Below, piece by piece: positions 1 to 8,686 of a stretch of DNA of 64,000 nucleotides. This DNA is from Bradyrhizobium jicamae (GTDB taxonomy: Bacteria > Pseudomonadota > Alphaproteobacteria > Rhizobiales > Xanthobacteraceae). How positions within the stretch are numbered: the stretch's first letter is position 1; each line of letters begins with the position of its first letter. The notes under the pieces are model-generated. The model saw only the letters and a list, made by a program, of their open reading frames with translations, was not told the origin of the DNA and made no database searches. Position numbers and translations under genes: made by a program. Location of the stretch: the NCBI RefSeq assembly GCF_018130695.1, contig NZ_JAFCJX010000001.1, positions 535,347-599,346 of the forward strand. The letters run 5' to 3'.

Positions 1-1
1 G

Positions 2-241
2 ATGCCCGGCCCGGGCGACATCTGCCCACACGACATCGCGGTGCTGGAGCGCCCTGCTCCGGATGGCCCGTTCGGCGCCAAGGGTCCGGGCGAGATGTGC
101 GCCAATCCGGTGCTGCCGGCGGTCGCGAATGCGATCTTCAACGCCGTCGGCGTGCGCATCGACGATCTGCCGATCACGCCGGAAAAGGTGCTGCGCGCGA
201 TCAAGGCGCAGGGCGGCGCGCGGCCGCAGGCGCGGCGCTGA
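2..241 (+). CDS. Xanthine/CO dehydrogenase-type molybdopterin-binding subunit, C-terminal fragment
   Basis: This is the last 79 residues of a gene that begins before the window. The segment with PFGAKGPGE near the start, then the NPVLPAVANAI stretch and a closing LPITPEKVL, is the typical C-terminus of the large molybdopterin subunit of the xanthine dehydrogenase/aerobic CO dehydrogenase family. In that family the GAKGxGE segment carries the active-site glutamate next to the molybdenum. The stop lies 7 bases before the MoxR-type gene, so the two are probably co-transcribed. The substrate cannot be told from this fragment. The ATG at position 2 is unlikely to be the true start. Confidence 0.8.
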   Translation: MPGPGDICPHDIAVLERPAPDGPFGAKGPGEMCANPVLPAVANAIFNAVGVRIDDLPITPEKVLRAIKAQGGARPQARR

Positions 242-248
242 GGTCGAC

Positions 249-1130
249 ATGCCGGTCCGCAGCAACATCGTCGGCATCGACAGCCCGGAGGCGCTGGAGA
301 AGGCGCTGCGTGCGGCCTATTACCTCGCCGACGACAGCATCGCCACCGCCTCCTATCTCTCGCTCGCACTCGGCAAGCCGCTGCTGCTGGAGGGCGCGCC
401 CGGCGTCGGCAAGACCGAGGCTGCAAAGGCGATCGCCGCCGTGCTCGGCCGCAAGCTGATCCGCCTGCAATGCTACGAAGGCATCGATGCGTCCGCCGCG
501 CTCTACGAGTGGAACTATCCGCGCCAGATGCTCGCAATCCGGCAAGCCGGCGAGGAAACCATCGACATCTACGGCGAGTCATTTTTGATCGAGCGTCCGA
601 TGCTCGCGGCATTGCGCGCGCCTGATGCCACCGTGCTGCTGATCGACGAAATCGACCGCGCCGACCAGGAGTTCGAGGCTTTCCTGCTCGAATTTCTCTC
701 CGACTTCCAGATCTCGATCCCCGAGCGCGGCACGATCCGCGCGGCCGAGCATCCGGTGGTGGTGCTGACCTCGAACCGGACGCGCGATTTGCACGAGGCG
801 CTGCGGCGGCGCTGCGTCTACCACTGGATCGACTATCCGACCGCCGATCGCGAAGCACGCATCGTGATGATGCGGGCCTCCAGCGTCGCCGAGGCCACCG
901 CGCGCGCGGTCGTCGCGGCCGTTGGCCGGCTCCGCCGTGAACCGCTGAGCAAGGCGCCCGGCATCGCCGAGGCCGTCGACTGGGCGGAGGCCGCCACCCT
1001 GCTCTACAACGGCGGCGCGCGCTGGCCGGATGCGTTCAAGCGCTCGATCGGTGTCGCGCTGAAGGACGAGGAGGACCTGCACTACATCTCGCCGCGGCTC
1101 GACGCCATCATTGCGGAGGCAGCCGCGTGA
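249..1130 (+). CDS. MoxR-family AAA+ ATPase (CoxD-like)
   Basis: A cytoplasmic AAA+ ATPase of 293 residues. Walker A GAPGVGKT lies at about residues 49-56, Walker B LLIDE at 130-134, a sensor-1 Asn in LTSNRTRD near 176 and an arginine-rich RRRC near 187. MoxR proteins act as chaperones with VWA-domain partners. In CO-dehydrogenase operons the homologue CoxD is needed to build the molybdenum/copper active site. Its place directly after a molybdo-hydroxylase subunit and overlapping a VWA gene fits that role. The open frame extends upstream to 63, but that part overlaps the previous gene, so ATG 249 is preferred. The exact client enzyme is inferred. Confidence 0.88.
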   Translation: MPVRSNIVGIDSPEALEKALRAAYYLADDSIATASYLSLALGKPLLLEGAPGVGKTEAAKAIAAVLGRKLIRLQCYEGIDASAALYEWNYPRQMLAIRQAGEETIDIYGESFLIERPMLAALRAPDATVLLIDEIDRADQEFEAFLLEFLSDFQISIPERGTIRAAEHPVVVLTSNRTRDLHEALRRRCVYHWIDYPTADREARIVMMRASSVAEATARAVVAAVGRLRREPLSKAPGIAEAVDWAEAATLLYNGGARWPDAFKRSIGVALKDEEDLHYISPRLDAIIAEAAA

Positions 1131-2248
1131 GCGACGATCCGAAGCTGCCGCGCGCGGCGCAAATTTTCGTCACCTTCGTCGCGCTGCTGCGCGCCAACGG
1201 CTTTTCGGTCGCGCCGGAGCAGACGACCTCGTTCCTGGCCGCGGTCGAACTGCTCGGCCCGCGCAGCATGGAGCACATCCGACAGGCCGGGCTCGCCACG
1301 CTGGCGCCGCCGCCGGAGCGGCGCGCCACCTACGATCGGCTGTTCGACCTCCATTTCCGCGGTAGCGAAGCGATCGAGTACGGCGAGGGTGAGGATGACG
1401 AGGTCGTCCGCCTGCAGGAGGAAGGCCGTGGCGACGGCGAGCCGCCGCTCGCCGACGAGACCAATGAATCCGGCCTCGCCGCCGCCCGCGCGGAAGCCCT
1501 GGTCGAGCGCCGCTTCGCCCAGCCATCCACCAGCGATGCGTTGCGGCGTCTCGCGCGCGAAGCGCCGACCCGATTGCCGCGGCGGCGCGGTCACCGGCGG
1601 CGGCGCGCGCGGCGTGGCCCGTTCGCCGATCTGCGCCGGACTCTGCGCGAGAGCGTGCGCAATGACGGCGAAGTGCTGAAGCTCGGACGGCTCCGCCGGC
1701 GCCAGCGCCCGCGAAAAATGCTGCTGCTGATCGACGTCTCTGGCTCGATGAAGGCGCGCACCGAGGAGAACATGAAGCTCGCGCATGCGCTGGCGCAGGC
1801 GGCGGGCAGTGTCGAGATCTTCACCTTCGGCACCCGCCTGACCCGGATCACCCGGCCGATGCGGCTGAAGCGGCGCGAGCAGGCGCTGAACGCGGCCGCC
1901 TTCATCGTCAGCGATTGGGATGGCGGCACGAGGATCGGTGATGCGCTGCAGGCCTTCCTCGCCGTGCCCCGGTTCGGCGGTTACGCGCGCGGCGCGGCCG
2001 TCGTGATCGTCTCCGACGGGCTGGAGCGCGGCGATCCCGCAGCGCTGCGCGATGCCGTGGCAAAACTGTCGCGGCGGGCGTGGCGCGTGAGCTGGCTGAC
2101 GCCGCTCGCCACCACGCCCGGCTTCAAGCCGCAGACCGAGGCGCTGGTCGCGATCCAACGCTTCGTCGATGACATCGTGGACGGCGGATCGAGCGCGGCC
2201 GTGGTCGCGCACCTGCTGTCGCTCGGAAGACTCAGGAGAGCTGCGTGA
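1127..2248 (+). CDS. VWA domain-containing protein, CoxE-like
   Basis: A 373-residue protein with a C-terminal von Willebrand A domain. The MIDAS motif DVSGS is at about residues 203-207, after KMLLLI. The N-terminal half is acidic around residues 85-110, then very arginine-rich around 150-175. CoxE-type proteins pair with MoxR/CoxD ATPases in maturation of molybdenum hydroxylases. The GTG start overlaps the MoxR stop by four bases (GTGA), which suggests translational coupling. Another GTGA links it to the next gene. The role in cofactor or metal insertion is inferred from family and context. Confidence 0.86.
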   Translation: MSDDPKLPRAAQIFVTFVALLRANGFSVAPEQTTSFLAAVELLGPRSMEHIRQAGLATLAPPPERRATYDRLFDLHFRGSEAIEYGEGEDDEVVRLQEEGRGDGEPPLADETNESGLAAARAEALVERRFAQPSTSDALRRLAREAPTRLPRRRGHRRRRARRGPFADLRRTLRESVRNDGEVLKLGRLRRRQRPRKMLLLIDVSGSMKARTEENMKLAHALAQAAGSVEIFTFGTRLTRITRPMRLKRREQALNAAAFIVSDWDGGTRIGDALQAFLAVPRFGGYARGAAVVIVSDGLERGDPAALRDAVAKLSRRAWRVSWLTPLATTPGFKPQTEALVAIQRFVDDIVDGGSSAAVVAHLLSLGRLRRAA

Positions 2249-3135
2249 CTGACATCGTCGACGGACATCATCACATCTGGCGTCAGGCCGATCTCGCCTG
2301 GCTGTCCGGCCCGATGCAGCCGCGCATCTTCGGCCCCTATGAGCCGATCCGCCGTGACTATCCGATCGAAGAGTATCTCGACGACCTCAAGGGCACCGGC
2401 GTCACCCGCTCGGTCTATGTCCAGACCAACTGGCCGAACGACAGGTTCGAGGACGAGGCGGCCTGGGTGCAGCACACCGCCGACAAGCACGGCTGGCCCC
2501 ACGCGATCGTCGCTTACGCTGATTTCAGCGTTGACGATGTCCGTCCGCAGCTCGACCGCCTCAAGCGCTATCCGCTGATGCGCGGCGTGCGGATGCAGCT
2601 GCACTGGCACGAGAACCCGCTCTATCGCTTCGCCGCCCGTCCCGACCTGTGCACCGATCCGAAGATCAAACGCAACGTCGCCCGCCTCGCCGACTACGGC
2701 TGGAGCTTTGACCTGCAGGTGTTCGCGCCGCAGATGGCCGACGCGGCGGGCCTTGCCGAAGCCAGCCCTGATGTCACCTTCGTCCTGCAGCACGCTGGCA
2801 TGCTCGAGGATCTGTCGCCGCAGGGCCGCTCAGCCTGGCGCACCGGCATGGCGCGGCTGGCGCAATGCCCGAACGTGGTCTCGAAGCTGTCGGGGCTCGG
2901 CACCTTCATCCATCGCAACGATGCCACGCATATCGGCGACATCATGTCAGACACGGTGGCGATCTTCGGCGCCGAACGCTGCCTGTTCGGCTCCAACTTT
3001 CCGATCGAAAAGCTCTGGACCAGCTATCGCGATCTGATCGACGCCTTCCGTACCGCCGCCGCGCGGCTGACGCCGGAACAGCGCGAAGCGATTTTCAACA
3101 GGACCGCATCACGCGTCTATCGCCTCGGGACGTGA
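2245..3135 (+). CDS. Amidohydrolase-family metal-dependent hydrolase (COG3618 type)
   Basis: A 296-residue TIM-barrel hydrolase. An N-terminal GHHHIW motif supplies the first metal-binding histidines. HWH near residue 119, FVLQHAG near 180 and FGSNFP near 247 are the other conserved blocks of the amidohydrolase_2 family, which includes lactonases and decarboxylases. It starts with GTG and overlaps the VWA gene by four bases, so it belongs to the same operon as the molybdo-hydroxylase. It probably opens a lactone or hydrolyses an amide produced upstream in that pathway. The substrate is unknown. Confidence 0.82.
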   Translation: MTDIVDGHHHIWRQADLAWLSGPMQPRIFGPYEPIRRDYPIEEYLDDLKGTGVTRSVYVQTNWPNDRFEDEAAWVQHTADKHGWPHAIVAYADFSVDDVRPQLDRLKRYPLMRGVRMQLHWHENPLYRFAARPDLCTDPKIKRNVARLADYGWSFDLQVFAPQMADAAGLAEASPDVTFVLQHAGMLEDLSPQGRSAWRTGMARLAQCPNVVSKLSGLGTFIHRNDATHIGDIMSDTVAIFGAERCLFGSNFPIEKLWTSYRDLIDAFRTAAARLTPEQREAIFNRTASRVYRLGT

Positions 3136-3177
3136 CGGCGATGCGACAGACGATAACAGGGAATTGGGAGGGATGAG

Positions 3178-4026
3178 ATGCCGCTGGAGATCAAGATCCT
3201 GGACTATGGCGATATCGAGCTGGAATCGAGCTTCCTGGTACTCGGGCGCGATTGCGGCCGCACCCGGCGTGTGCTGACGCTCGGCTTCCTGATCACCGGT
3301 GGCGCCTACCCGATCGTGATCGATACCGGCTACCGCTCGAACCAGATCATGGAGACGCTCGGCATGCGCGGCCTCCAGTTCCACGAGAACATGATCGAGA
3401 ACCAGCTGGCACGTCACGGCGTGCGGATGGGCGATGTCCGCTACGTCTGCCACACCCATCTGCATATCGACCACGCCGGCAAGGACGACCTGTTCCCGAT
3501 GAACACGACCGTCGTGCTCAACCGCAAAGAGCTGGAATATTCCGTCTCCGGCCTGATGCATCCGCAATATCCGGCACCCGACATCAAGCATCTAATCGAC
3601 CGCCTGCACACCAAGAGCGCGTTGCGCTTCCTCGACCTGGAAATCACAGGCATGGTCGAGCTGATCCCCGGCGTCTATTGCGAGGCGGCGAATGCGCATA
3701 CCGAAGGCTCGATGAACATCCACGTCCACACCGCCGACGGAATCGCGACGATCTGCGGCGACGTGATCTATGATTTCAACGACCAGATCGTGACGCCCTT
3801 CAACGAGATCCACGATTCCGAGCCGCGCACCACGGGCAATCACGGCACCAGCAAGCGCGCCGAGAAGGCCGCGATCAAGAAGCTGCTGTCGAGCTCGCGC
3901 TATCTGCTGCCGGTGCATGATCGCCCGGCCAAGATCGAGGGCGGCAATGTGGTGGGACGGTTGCACGACCAGGTGCCCGGCCCGGTCGTGCAGAGCCTGC
4001 CGCAGCGCAACTGGTTCCCGGCGTAA
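3178..4026 (+). CDS. N-acyl-homoserine-lactonase-like MBL-fold hydrolase
   Basis: A 282-residue metallo-beta-lactamase-fold enzyme. The zinc motif HTHLHIDH lies at residues 92-99, and the further ligands are visible as AHTEGS, CGDV and a C-terminal PVHD. This spacing matches the AttM/AiiA branch of quorum-quenching lactonases. Related proteins act on other lactones, and next to two more lactone-type hydrolases a catabolic lactone is equally likely. A strong GGGAGG site precedes ATG 3178. Residues around 155-180, which shape the substrate pocket in AiiA, cannot be judged without alignment. Confidence 0.8.
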   Translation: MPLEIKILDYGDIELESSFLVLGRDCGRTRRVLTLGFLITGGAYPIVIDTGYRSNQIMETLGMRGLQFHENMIENQLARHGVRMGDVRYVCHTHLHIDHAGKDDLFPMNTTVVLNRKELEYSVSGLMHPQYPAPDIKHLIDRLHTKSALRFLDLEITGMVELIPGVYCEAANAHTEGSMNIHVHTADGIATICGDVIYDFNDQIVTPFNEIHDSEPRTTGNHGTSKRAEKAAIKKLLSSSRYLLPVHDRPAKIEGGNVVGRLHDQVPGPVVQSLPQRNWFPA

Positions 4027-4040
4027 CGCGGGAGGCTCCG

Positions 4041-5609
4041 ATGACCCACGTCACCCTGCGCAAGGAATTCGAAGACCTGATCGATCCCTACGCACCGGTC
4101 GGCCAGGTGGGGACGGGCTTCGACTTCACGGAGGGACCGATCTGGCATCCGCAGGATCACTTCCTGCTGTTCTCCGACATGCCCGGCGACGTGCGGCGGC
4201 GCTGGGATGCGCGGCGCGGCGTGGTCGAGGTCAAGCGTCCAGCGAATAAATGCAACGGCTTGACGTATGATGCGGACCTCAATCTGATCGTCTGCGAGCA
4301 TGCGACCTCCTCGCTGATTCGCGAGCGGCCGGACGGACGGCGTGAGGTCATCGCCTCGCATTACGAGAATCAGGAGCTCAACAGCCCAAACGACGTCTGC
4401 GTCCATTCCTCCGGCGCGATCTATTTCTCAGATCCCTGGTACGGCCGCATGCCGGTCTATGGCGTCGAGCGGCCGCGGCAGCTCGGCTTCCAGGGCGTCT
4501 ATCGCGTGCCACCCGGCGGCGGCGCGCCGAAGCTCGTGGTCGATCGCCACATGTTCGAGCAGCCGAACGGGCTGTGCTTCTCGCCGGACGAGCGCATCCT
4601 CTATGTCAACGACACCGTGCAGACGCTGATCCGCGCCTTCGATGTCAGCGCCGATGGCTCGCTGACCAATCCGCGCGTGTTCGCCTCAGGCATCACCTCC
4701 GAGCTGCAGGCCGGCGTCCCCGACGGCATGAAGTGCGACCAGCGCGGCAATGTCTGGGTCACCGCACCCGGCGGCGTCTGGGTCTATTCGCCCGCCGGCG
4801 ACCTGCTCGGCAAGGTGCGGCTGCCCGAGCTCGTCGCCAACCTCACCTGGGGCGGACCCGATTTCCGTACGCTCTATCTCACCGCGACGCATTCGGTCTA
4901 TGCGATCCCGACCAAGGTCGGGCCGCGTCACGAGCCCTATATGAGCGGCCGGCGCAGCAGCGGCGCCACCTCATCCGTGCCGGCGCCGAACCTGTCGGCC
5001 GGCGACATGCAGCTCGATCCGCAGCGCTGCGCGATGATCATCCAGGATCTGCAGAACGACGTCATCATGGATGGCGGGGCGTTCGCGGATTCCGGCGCGC
5101 CCGCGCATGCCAAGCAGCAGCGCGTCGTCGACAATGTGCGGCGGCTCGCCGAAGTCGCGCGCGCCCGCGGCGTCGCCATCATCCATGTCTGGTTCGTCGT
5201 CGAGGCCGGCGCGCCCGGCGTCACCTTGAACGCGCCGCTGTTCGAGGGTCTCGTCGACAGCAAGGCGATGGTCCGCGGCAGCTGGGGCGCGGCGCCGGTC
5301 TCGGGACTCGAGCCTCGCGCGGGTGATTTCATCGTCGAGAAGATGCGGATGAGCGCCTGGGAAGGCACGCGGCTGGAGACCATTTTGAAGGCCACCGGCC
5401 GCGACATGATCATCAACACCGGCGCCTGGACCAACATGTCGGTCGAGCACACCGCGCGCACCGGCGCCGACAAGGGCTATTTCATGATCGTGCCGGAGGA
5501 CTGCTGCTCGACCATGAATGCAGACTGGCACAACGCCTCCGTCAACTTCGCGATGCAGAACGTCGCCGTCGTCACCAACGCCGATACCGTGATCAAGGCG
5601 CTCGGGTGA
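4041..5609 (+). CDS. Fusion protein: SMP-30/gluconolactonase domain plus isochorismatase-like domain
   Basis: A two-domain protein of 522 residues. Residues about 1-300 form an SMP-30/gluconolactonase beta-propeller with FTEGP (Glu31), SPND (Asn117), QPNG (Asn176) and PDGM (Asp228), matching the expected metal ligands. Residues about 322-522 form an isochorismatase-superfamily domain with Asp336 in QDLQND and Lys434 in VEKMRMSAW. The position of the usual nucleophilic cysteine (TNxCVE) is Ser467, in TNMSVEH. Without it, thiol amidase chemistry is unlikely; vinyl-ether hydrolysis or loss of activity is possible. The gene sits 14 bases after the MBL hydrolase, so the domains may catalyse consecutive steps. 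Confidence 0.85.
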   Translation: MTHVTLRKEFEDLIDPYAPVGQVGTGFDFTEGPIWHPQDHFLLFSDMPGDVRRRWDARRGVVEVKRPANKCNGLTYDADLNLIVCEHATSSLIRERPDGRREVIASHYENQELNSPNDVCVHSSGAIYFSDPWYGRMPVYGVERPRQLGFQGVYRVPPGGGAPKLVVDRHMFEQPNGLCFSPDERILYVNDTVQTLIRAFDVSADGSLTNPRVFASGITSELQAGVPDGMKCDQRGNVWVTAPGGVWVYSPAGDLLGKVRLPELVANLTWGGPDFRTLYLTATHSVYAIPTKVGPRHEPYMSGRRSSGATSSVPAPNLSAGDMQLDPQRCAMIIQDLQNDVIMDGGAFADSGAPAHAKQQRVVDNVRRLAEVARARGVAIIHVWFVVEAGAPGVTLNAPLFEGLVDSKAMVRGSWGAAPVSGLEPRAGDFIVEKMRMSAWEGTRLETILKATGRDMIINTGAWTNMSVEHTARTGADKGYFMIVPEDCCSTMNADWHNASVNFAMQNVAVVTNADTVIKALG

Positions 5610-5616
5610 ACGGCAG

Positions 5617-6243
5617 ATGCCAAAGCTGTTCCACCTGAGCTGCTCGCCGCGGGCGGATTCGGAATCGGCCGCCGGCGCGCGCGTCTTCGTCGAACGCTTC
5701 GTGCAAGCGCATCAGGATTGGGACATCGACGCCATGAATCTCTGGCGCGATCCGCTGCCCGATTTCGAGGGTTATGTGCTGGAGGCCAAATACGCCCGGA
5801 TCGGCGGCAAGCCCTTCACGCCGTCGCAGCGCGACGCCTTTTCGATGGTCGAGCGAATCGCGCTGCGGCTGTCGCTCGCCGATCGCGTGCTGATCTCGAC
5901 ACCGATGTGGAACTTCGGCATCCCCTACAAGCTGAAGCAGTGGATCGACGTCATCACCCAGCCCGGGCTGACGTTCCGATACGATCCGGCGCAGGGTTAT
6001 CTGCCGCTGCTGAAGGACCGGCCGACCGTCGTCATCATCGCCAGCGGCAGCGATTTCGTCACGGGGATGAACCGCGGCCGCATCGACATGGCGACGCCTT
6101 ACTTGCGCGAGGCTTTGCGCTTCATCGGCATCGGCAACGTCAGATTCGTGCCGATCGGGCCGACGACGGGACCAGCCGATCCAATCCGCGTCGCCCGCGA
6201 GACGGCGCATCGCCGCCTCACCGAGATCGCCGCCAGCTTTTGA
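5617..6243 (+). CDS. FMN-dependent NADH-azoreductase-like flavoprotein
   Basis: A 208-residue flavodoxin-fold reductase. SCSPRADSES near the start binds the FMN phosphate, and PMWNFGIPYKLKQWID near residues 93-108 is the signature of the AzoR/AcpD family. These enzymes reduce quinones or azo compounds with NAD(P)H in the cytoplasm. It lies 7 bases after the fusion gene and is the last gene of the forward operon. It ends 6 bases before a converging gene. In this operon a quinone-reducing role is plausible but inferred. Confidence 0.87.
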   Translation: MPKLFHLSCSPRADSESAAGARVFVERFVQAHQDWDIDAMNLWRDPLPDFEGYVLEAKYARIGGKPFTPSQRDAFSMVERIALRLSLADRVLISTPMWNFGIPYKLKQWIDVITQPGLTFRYDPAQGYLPLLKDRPTVVIIASGSDFVTGMNRGRIDMATPYLREALRFIGIGNVRFVPIGPTTGPADPIRVARETAHRRLTEIAASF

Positions 6244-6249
6244 TCGCGA

Positions 6250-7389
6250 CTACGTCGGATGCCACCAGCGGCCGCCGATGACGACGCCCTCGGACACGAT
6301 CTTGCGATCGCCGATCAGATGCTCGCCGACCACGTCGACATAGTCGAACTGCCCCTGCTTCACCGAAATCAGCGTCGCATCTCCTGCGCAGCCCGGCTTC
6401 AGGCTGCCGAGCTCGGGCCGCCGCAGCGCCATCGCGGCGTTGACGGTCGAGGCCGCGATCACGTCCGGCAGCGACATGCCCATGCAGAGGAATTTCGACA
6501 TCGTCGTCACCTGGTCGAACGCCGGCCCATCGATGCACAGCGCATGGACGTCGGACGAGATCGTGTCCGGATAGAAACCGTTCGCCAGCATCGCCCGCGC
6601 CGTCTTGAACGCGAACGAGCCCTTGCCGTGGCCGATGTCGAACAGAACGCCGCGCTCGCGCGCCTCCAGCACGACCTTTTTCACCGTGCCCTGTGCAGTC
6701 GCCGGCGTGTTGGGGAACGGCCGGAAGGCGTGGGTCAGCACGTCGCCCGGCCGCAGCCGCGCCAACACCTCCTCATAGCTCGGCGGCGGGTGATCGATAT
6801 GCGCCATCAGGGGCATGCCGACCTCTTCGGCCACCTCGAGCGCGATCTCCAGCGGCACGATCCCCGAGGTGCCCGAGGCATGCAGGCCGACCCGCACCTT
6901 GATGCCGACGATGAGATCGCGGTTCTCGTCCGCGACGCGGGCGGCGTCGATCGGATTCATCAGCCGCATCTCCTCGCTTTCCCCGACCATGACGCGATCA
7001 GAGAAGCCGAAGATGCCGGCATGCGAGACGTGCAGATAGGCGAGGATGCGCACCTGGCTCGGCTCGATCACATGCTTGCGGAAGCCCGCGAAATTGCCCG
7101 GCCCGGCGCTGCCGGTATCGACCGAGGTGGTGACGCCGGAGGTGCGGCAAAACTCCTCGGCATCGATGCCGAGCGATGTGCCACCCCAGTAAACGTGGGT
7201 GTGGAGGTCGATGATGCCAGGTGAAACGATCAGGCCGGAGACGTCGCGCACCTCGGTTCCGGGATCGGGCCTGAGGCCGTTGCCGACCGCCGCCACCTTG
7301 CCGGCGGCAAACGCGACATCCGTCACGGCGTCGAGCTTCTGGGAGGGGTCGACCACCCGGCCGCCGCGCAGGATCAAATCGAAAGGCAT
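6250..7389 (-). CDS. Amidohydrolase/deacetylase-family metallohydrolase
   Basis: A 379-residue amidohydrolase-superfamily enzyme. It has an N-terminal composite beta domain (DLILRGGRVVDP), the metal motif DLHTHV at residues 61-66, a candidate carboxylated lysine in VGIKVRVG, histidines in MAHIDH and the catalytic aspartate in SSDVHA. It resembles the EF_0837/AHA_3915 group, whose members act on N-acyl or carbamoyl compounds. A GGAGAC site precedes ATG 7389. It lies 117 bases downstream of the LacI gene on the same strand and probably shares its transcript. Substrate unknown; the context suggests a sugar-acid derivative. Confidence 0.84.
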   Translation of the reverse strand: MPFDLILRGGRVVDPSQKLDAVTDVAFAAGKVAAVGNGLRPDPGTEVRDVSGLIVSPGIIDLHTHVYWGGTSLGIDAEEFCRTSGVTTSVDTGSAGPGNFAGFRKHVIEPSQVRILAYLHVSHAGIFGFSDRVMVGESEEMRLMNPIDAARVADENRDLIVGIKVRVGLHASGTSGIVPLEIALEVAEEVGMPLMAHIDHPPPSYEEVLARLRPGDVLTHAFRPFPNTPATAQGTVKKVVLEARERGVLFDIGHGKGSFAFKTARAMLANGFYPDTISSDVHALCIDGPAFDQVTTMSKFLCMGMSLPDVIAASTVNAAMALRRPELGSLKPGCAGDATLISVKQGQFDYVDVVGEHLIGDRKIVSEGVVIGGRWWHPT

Positions 7390-7506
7390 TCTCTGGGTCT
7401 CCGAACGTCATTGACGGGGCCATCATCGCCCGTTCACGACCATTGTGTCTGCCAGATCAAGCCGACACAAGCGAGAGTGCGGCAGCGTCGGTATGCGCCG
7501 AATGTG

Positions 7507-8562
7507 TCAGCTGCCGAGCGGCGGAATGTTCTCGCGGAAGATGATCTCGCTGCGCGATGCCTCGATTCCTTGCATCGCGTCCCGCCCCGCCCGCAGATTG
7601 TTGAAGATGCCGATGCAGCTCATGACCGTCGCCAGCTGATTCTGGGTGATCACGGCGTCCATGGTGCCATCGATCAGGAGGCCGCGCGTGTCCGACGTCA
7701 GGCCGTGGCCGACGAACACGACGTCACGGGCGCGATTCATCTCCTTGAGCGCTCGCCCGACGCCGTCGGCCGCGCCGCCGATGTTGTAGATTCCGGCGAG
7801 ATCCGGATGCTGGCCGAGCAGCATGCGGGTCTGCCGGTAGTTGCGGTCGGCATCGTCATGGCCTTCGCGCAGACCGACCACCTTGATCGCCGGAAACAGT
7901 TCCTCGAACAGATGCAGAAAGCCCATCTCGCGCTCCTCATGCGCGCGATAGCTCAGGCTGCCCGCGATCATCGCGACTTTCGCCGGTCGCGGCCCGATGA
8001 AGCGGGCGATCATGAAGCCGGCGGTGCGCCCGGCGGCGCGATTGTCGAGCCCGACATAGGCGGCGCGGCGGGCGTTGAGGATGTCCGAGATCAGCGTGAC
8101 GGTCGGCACGCCGCGCGCGGCGAGCATGTCGACGGCTTCCCGCACCGCCGGATGCTCCAGCGCCATGAAGGCGATTCCATCCACCTTGTCGCGATGATGC
8201 CAGAGCCGCTGCGCCAGCAATTCCGGATTGAAGCTCTTGATGTGGTCGACCTGGCAGCGGACGTTGAACGGCGCGAGCCGCACATCCGAATGCGCGATCA
8301 GCTGGCCGAGCGTCGAGAGAAAGCGGTTGGTGCCGGCCGGCAGCACGAACAACAGCCGCATCGGTTTCGGCGTCATCGCCGCCTGCAGCTCCTCGGCCGG
8401 CATGTAATTCAGCTCGGATGCCGCCGCGAATACGCGCTGCTTGGTGATGGCGCGCACGCCGGGCCGGCGATTGAGCACGCGGTCCACCGTCGCCGTCGAG
8501 ACGCCCGCGCGTCGCGCGACGTCGACGATGCGGCTCAGGCCGGGCGTTGTCAGCTTATCCAT
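7507..8562 (-). CDS. LacI-family transcriptional regulator
   Basis: A 351-residue repressor. The N-terminal helix-turn-helix reads IVDVARRAGVSTATVDRVLNR, the LacI recognition pattern, and is followed by a periplasmic-binding-like effector domain. The frame is open up to 8616, but residues before MDKLTTPG look unlike the family, so the start is placed at 8562. It is divergent from the TRAP transporter, RuBisCO-like and kinase genes and most likely controls them in response to a sugar or sugar acid. Confidence 0.88.
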   Translation of the reverse strand: MDKLTTPGLSRIVDVARRAGVSTATVDRVLNRRPGVRAITKQRVFAAASELNYMPAEELQAAMTPKPMRLLFVLPAGTNRFLSTLGQLIAHSDVRLAPFNVRCQVDHIKSFNPELLAQRLWHHRDKVDGIAFMALEHPAVREAVDMLAARGVPTVTLISDILNARRAAYVGLDNRAAGRTAGFMIARFIGPRPAKVAMIAGSLSYRAHEEREMGFLHLFEELFPAIKVVGLREGHDDADRNYRQTRMLLGQHPDLAGIYNIGGAADGVGRALKEMNRARDVVFVGHGLTSDTRGLLIDGTMDAVITQNQLATVMSCIGIFNNLRAGRDAMQGIEASRSEIIFRENIPPLGS

Positions 8563-8686
8563 CGCGCCCTCAAAACCATCAAAAACCATCATTCTTAGGG
8601 TTTGACACTGCAGCAATATCAGATGTTTTTAGCACGGAAAGACATCAAGCCAATCAAATAACATCAGAATACCGCGGAGGAAACCC
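8563..8686. promoter_or_regulatory. Divergent promoter region between the LacI gene and the TRAP operon
   Basis: These 124 bases separate two divergent starts. The region is markedly more AT-rich than its flanks and ends in GCGGAGGA, the ribosome binding site of the TRAP gene. Repeated ATCAGA-type words (ATATCAGATG, ACATCAGAAT) could be LacI operator parts, but no clean palindrome was identified by eye. Confidence 0.45.

Noticed and set aside
4041..5609. Possibility that the SMP-30/isochorismatase fusion is a sequencing artefact
   Set aside because: The frame is continuous through a sensible linker (about residues 295-325), and both domains keep most conserved residues. No sign of a lost stop codon and start pair is seen, though this cannot be excluded without relatives.
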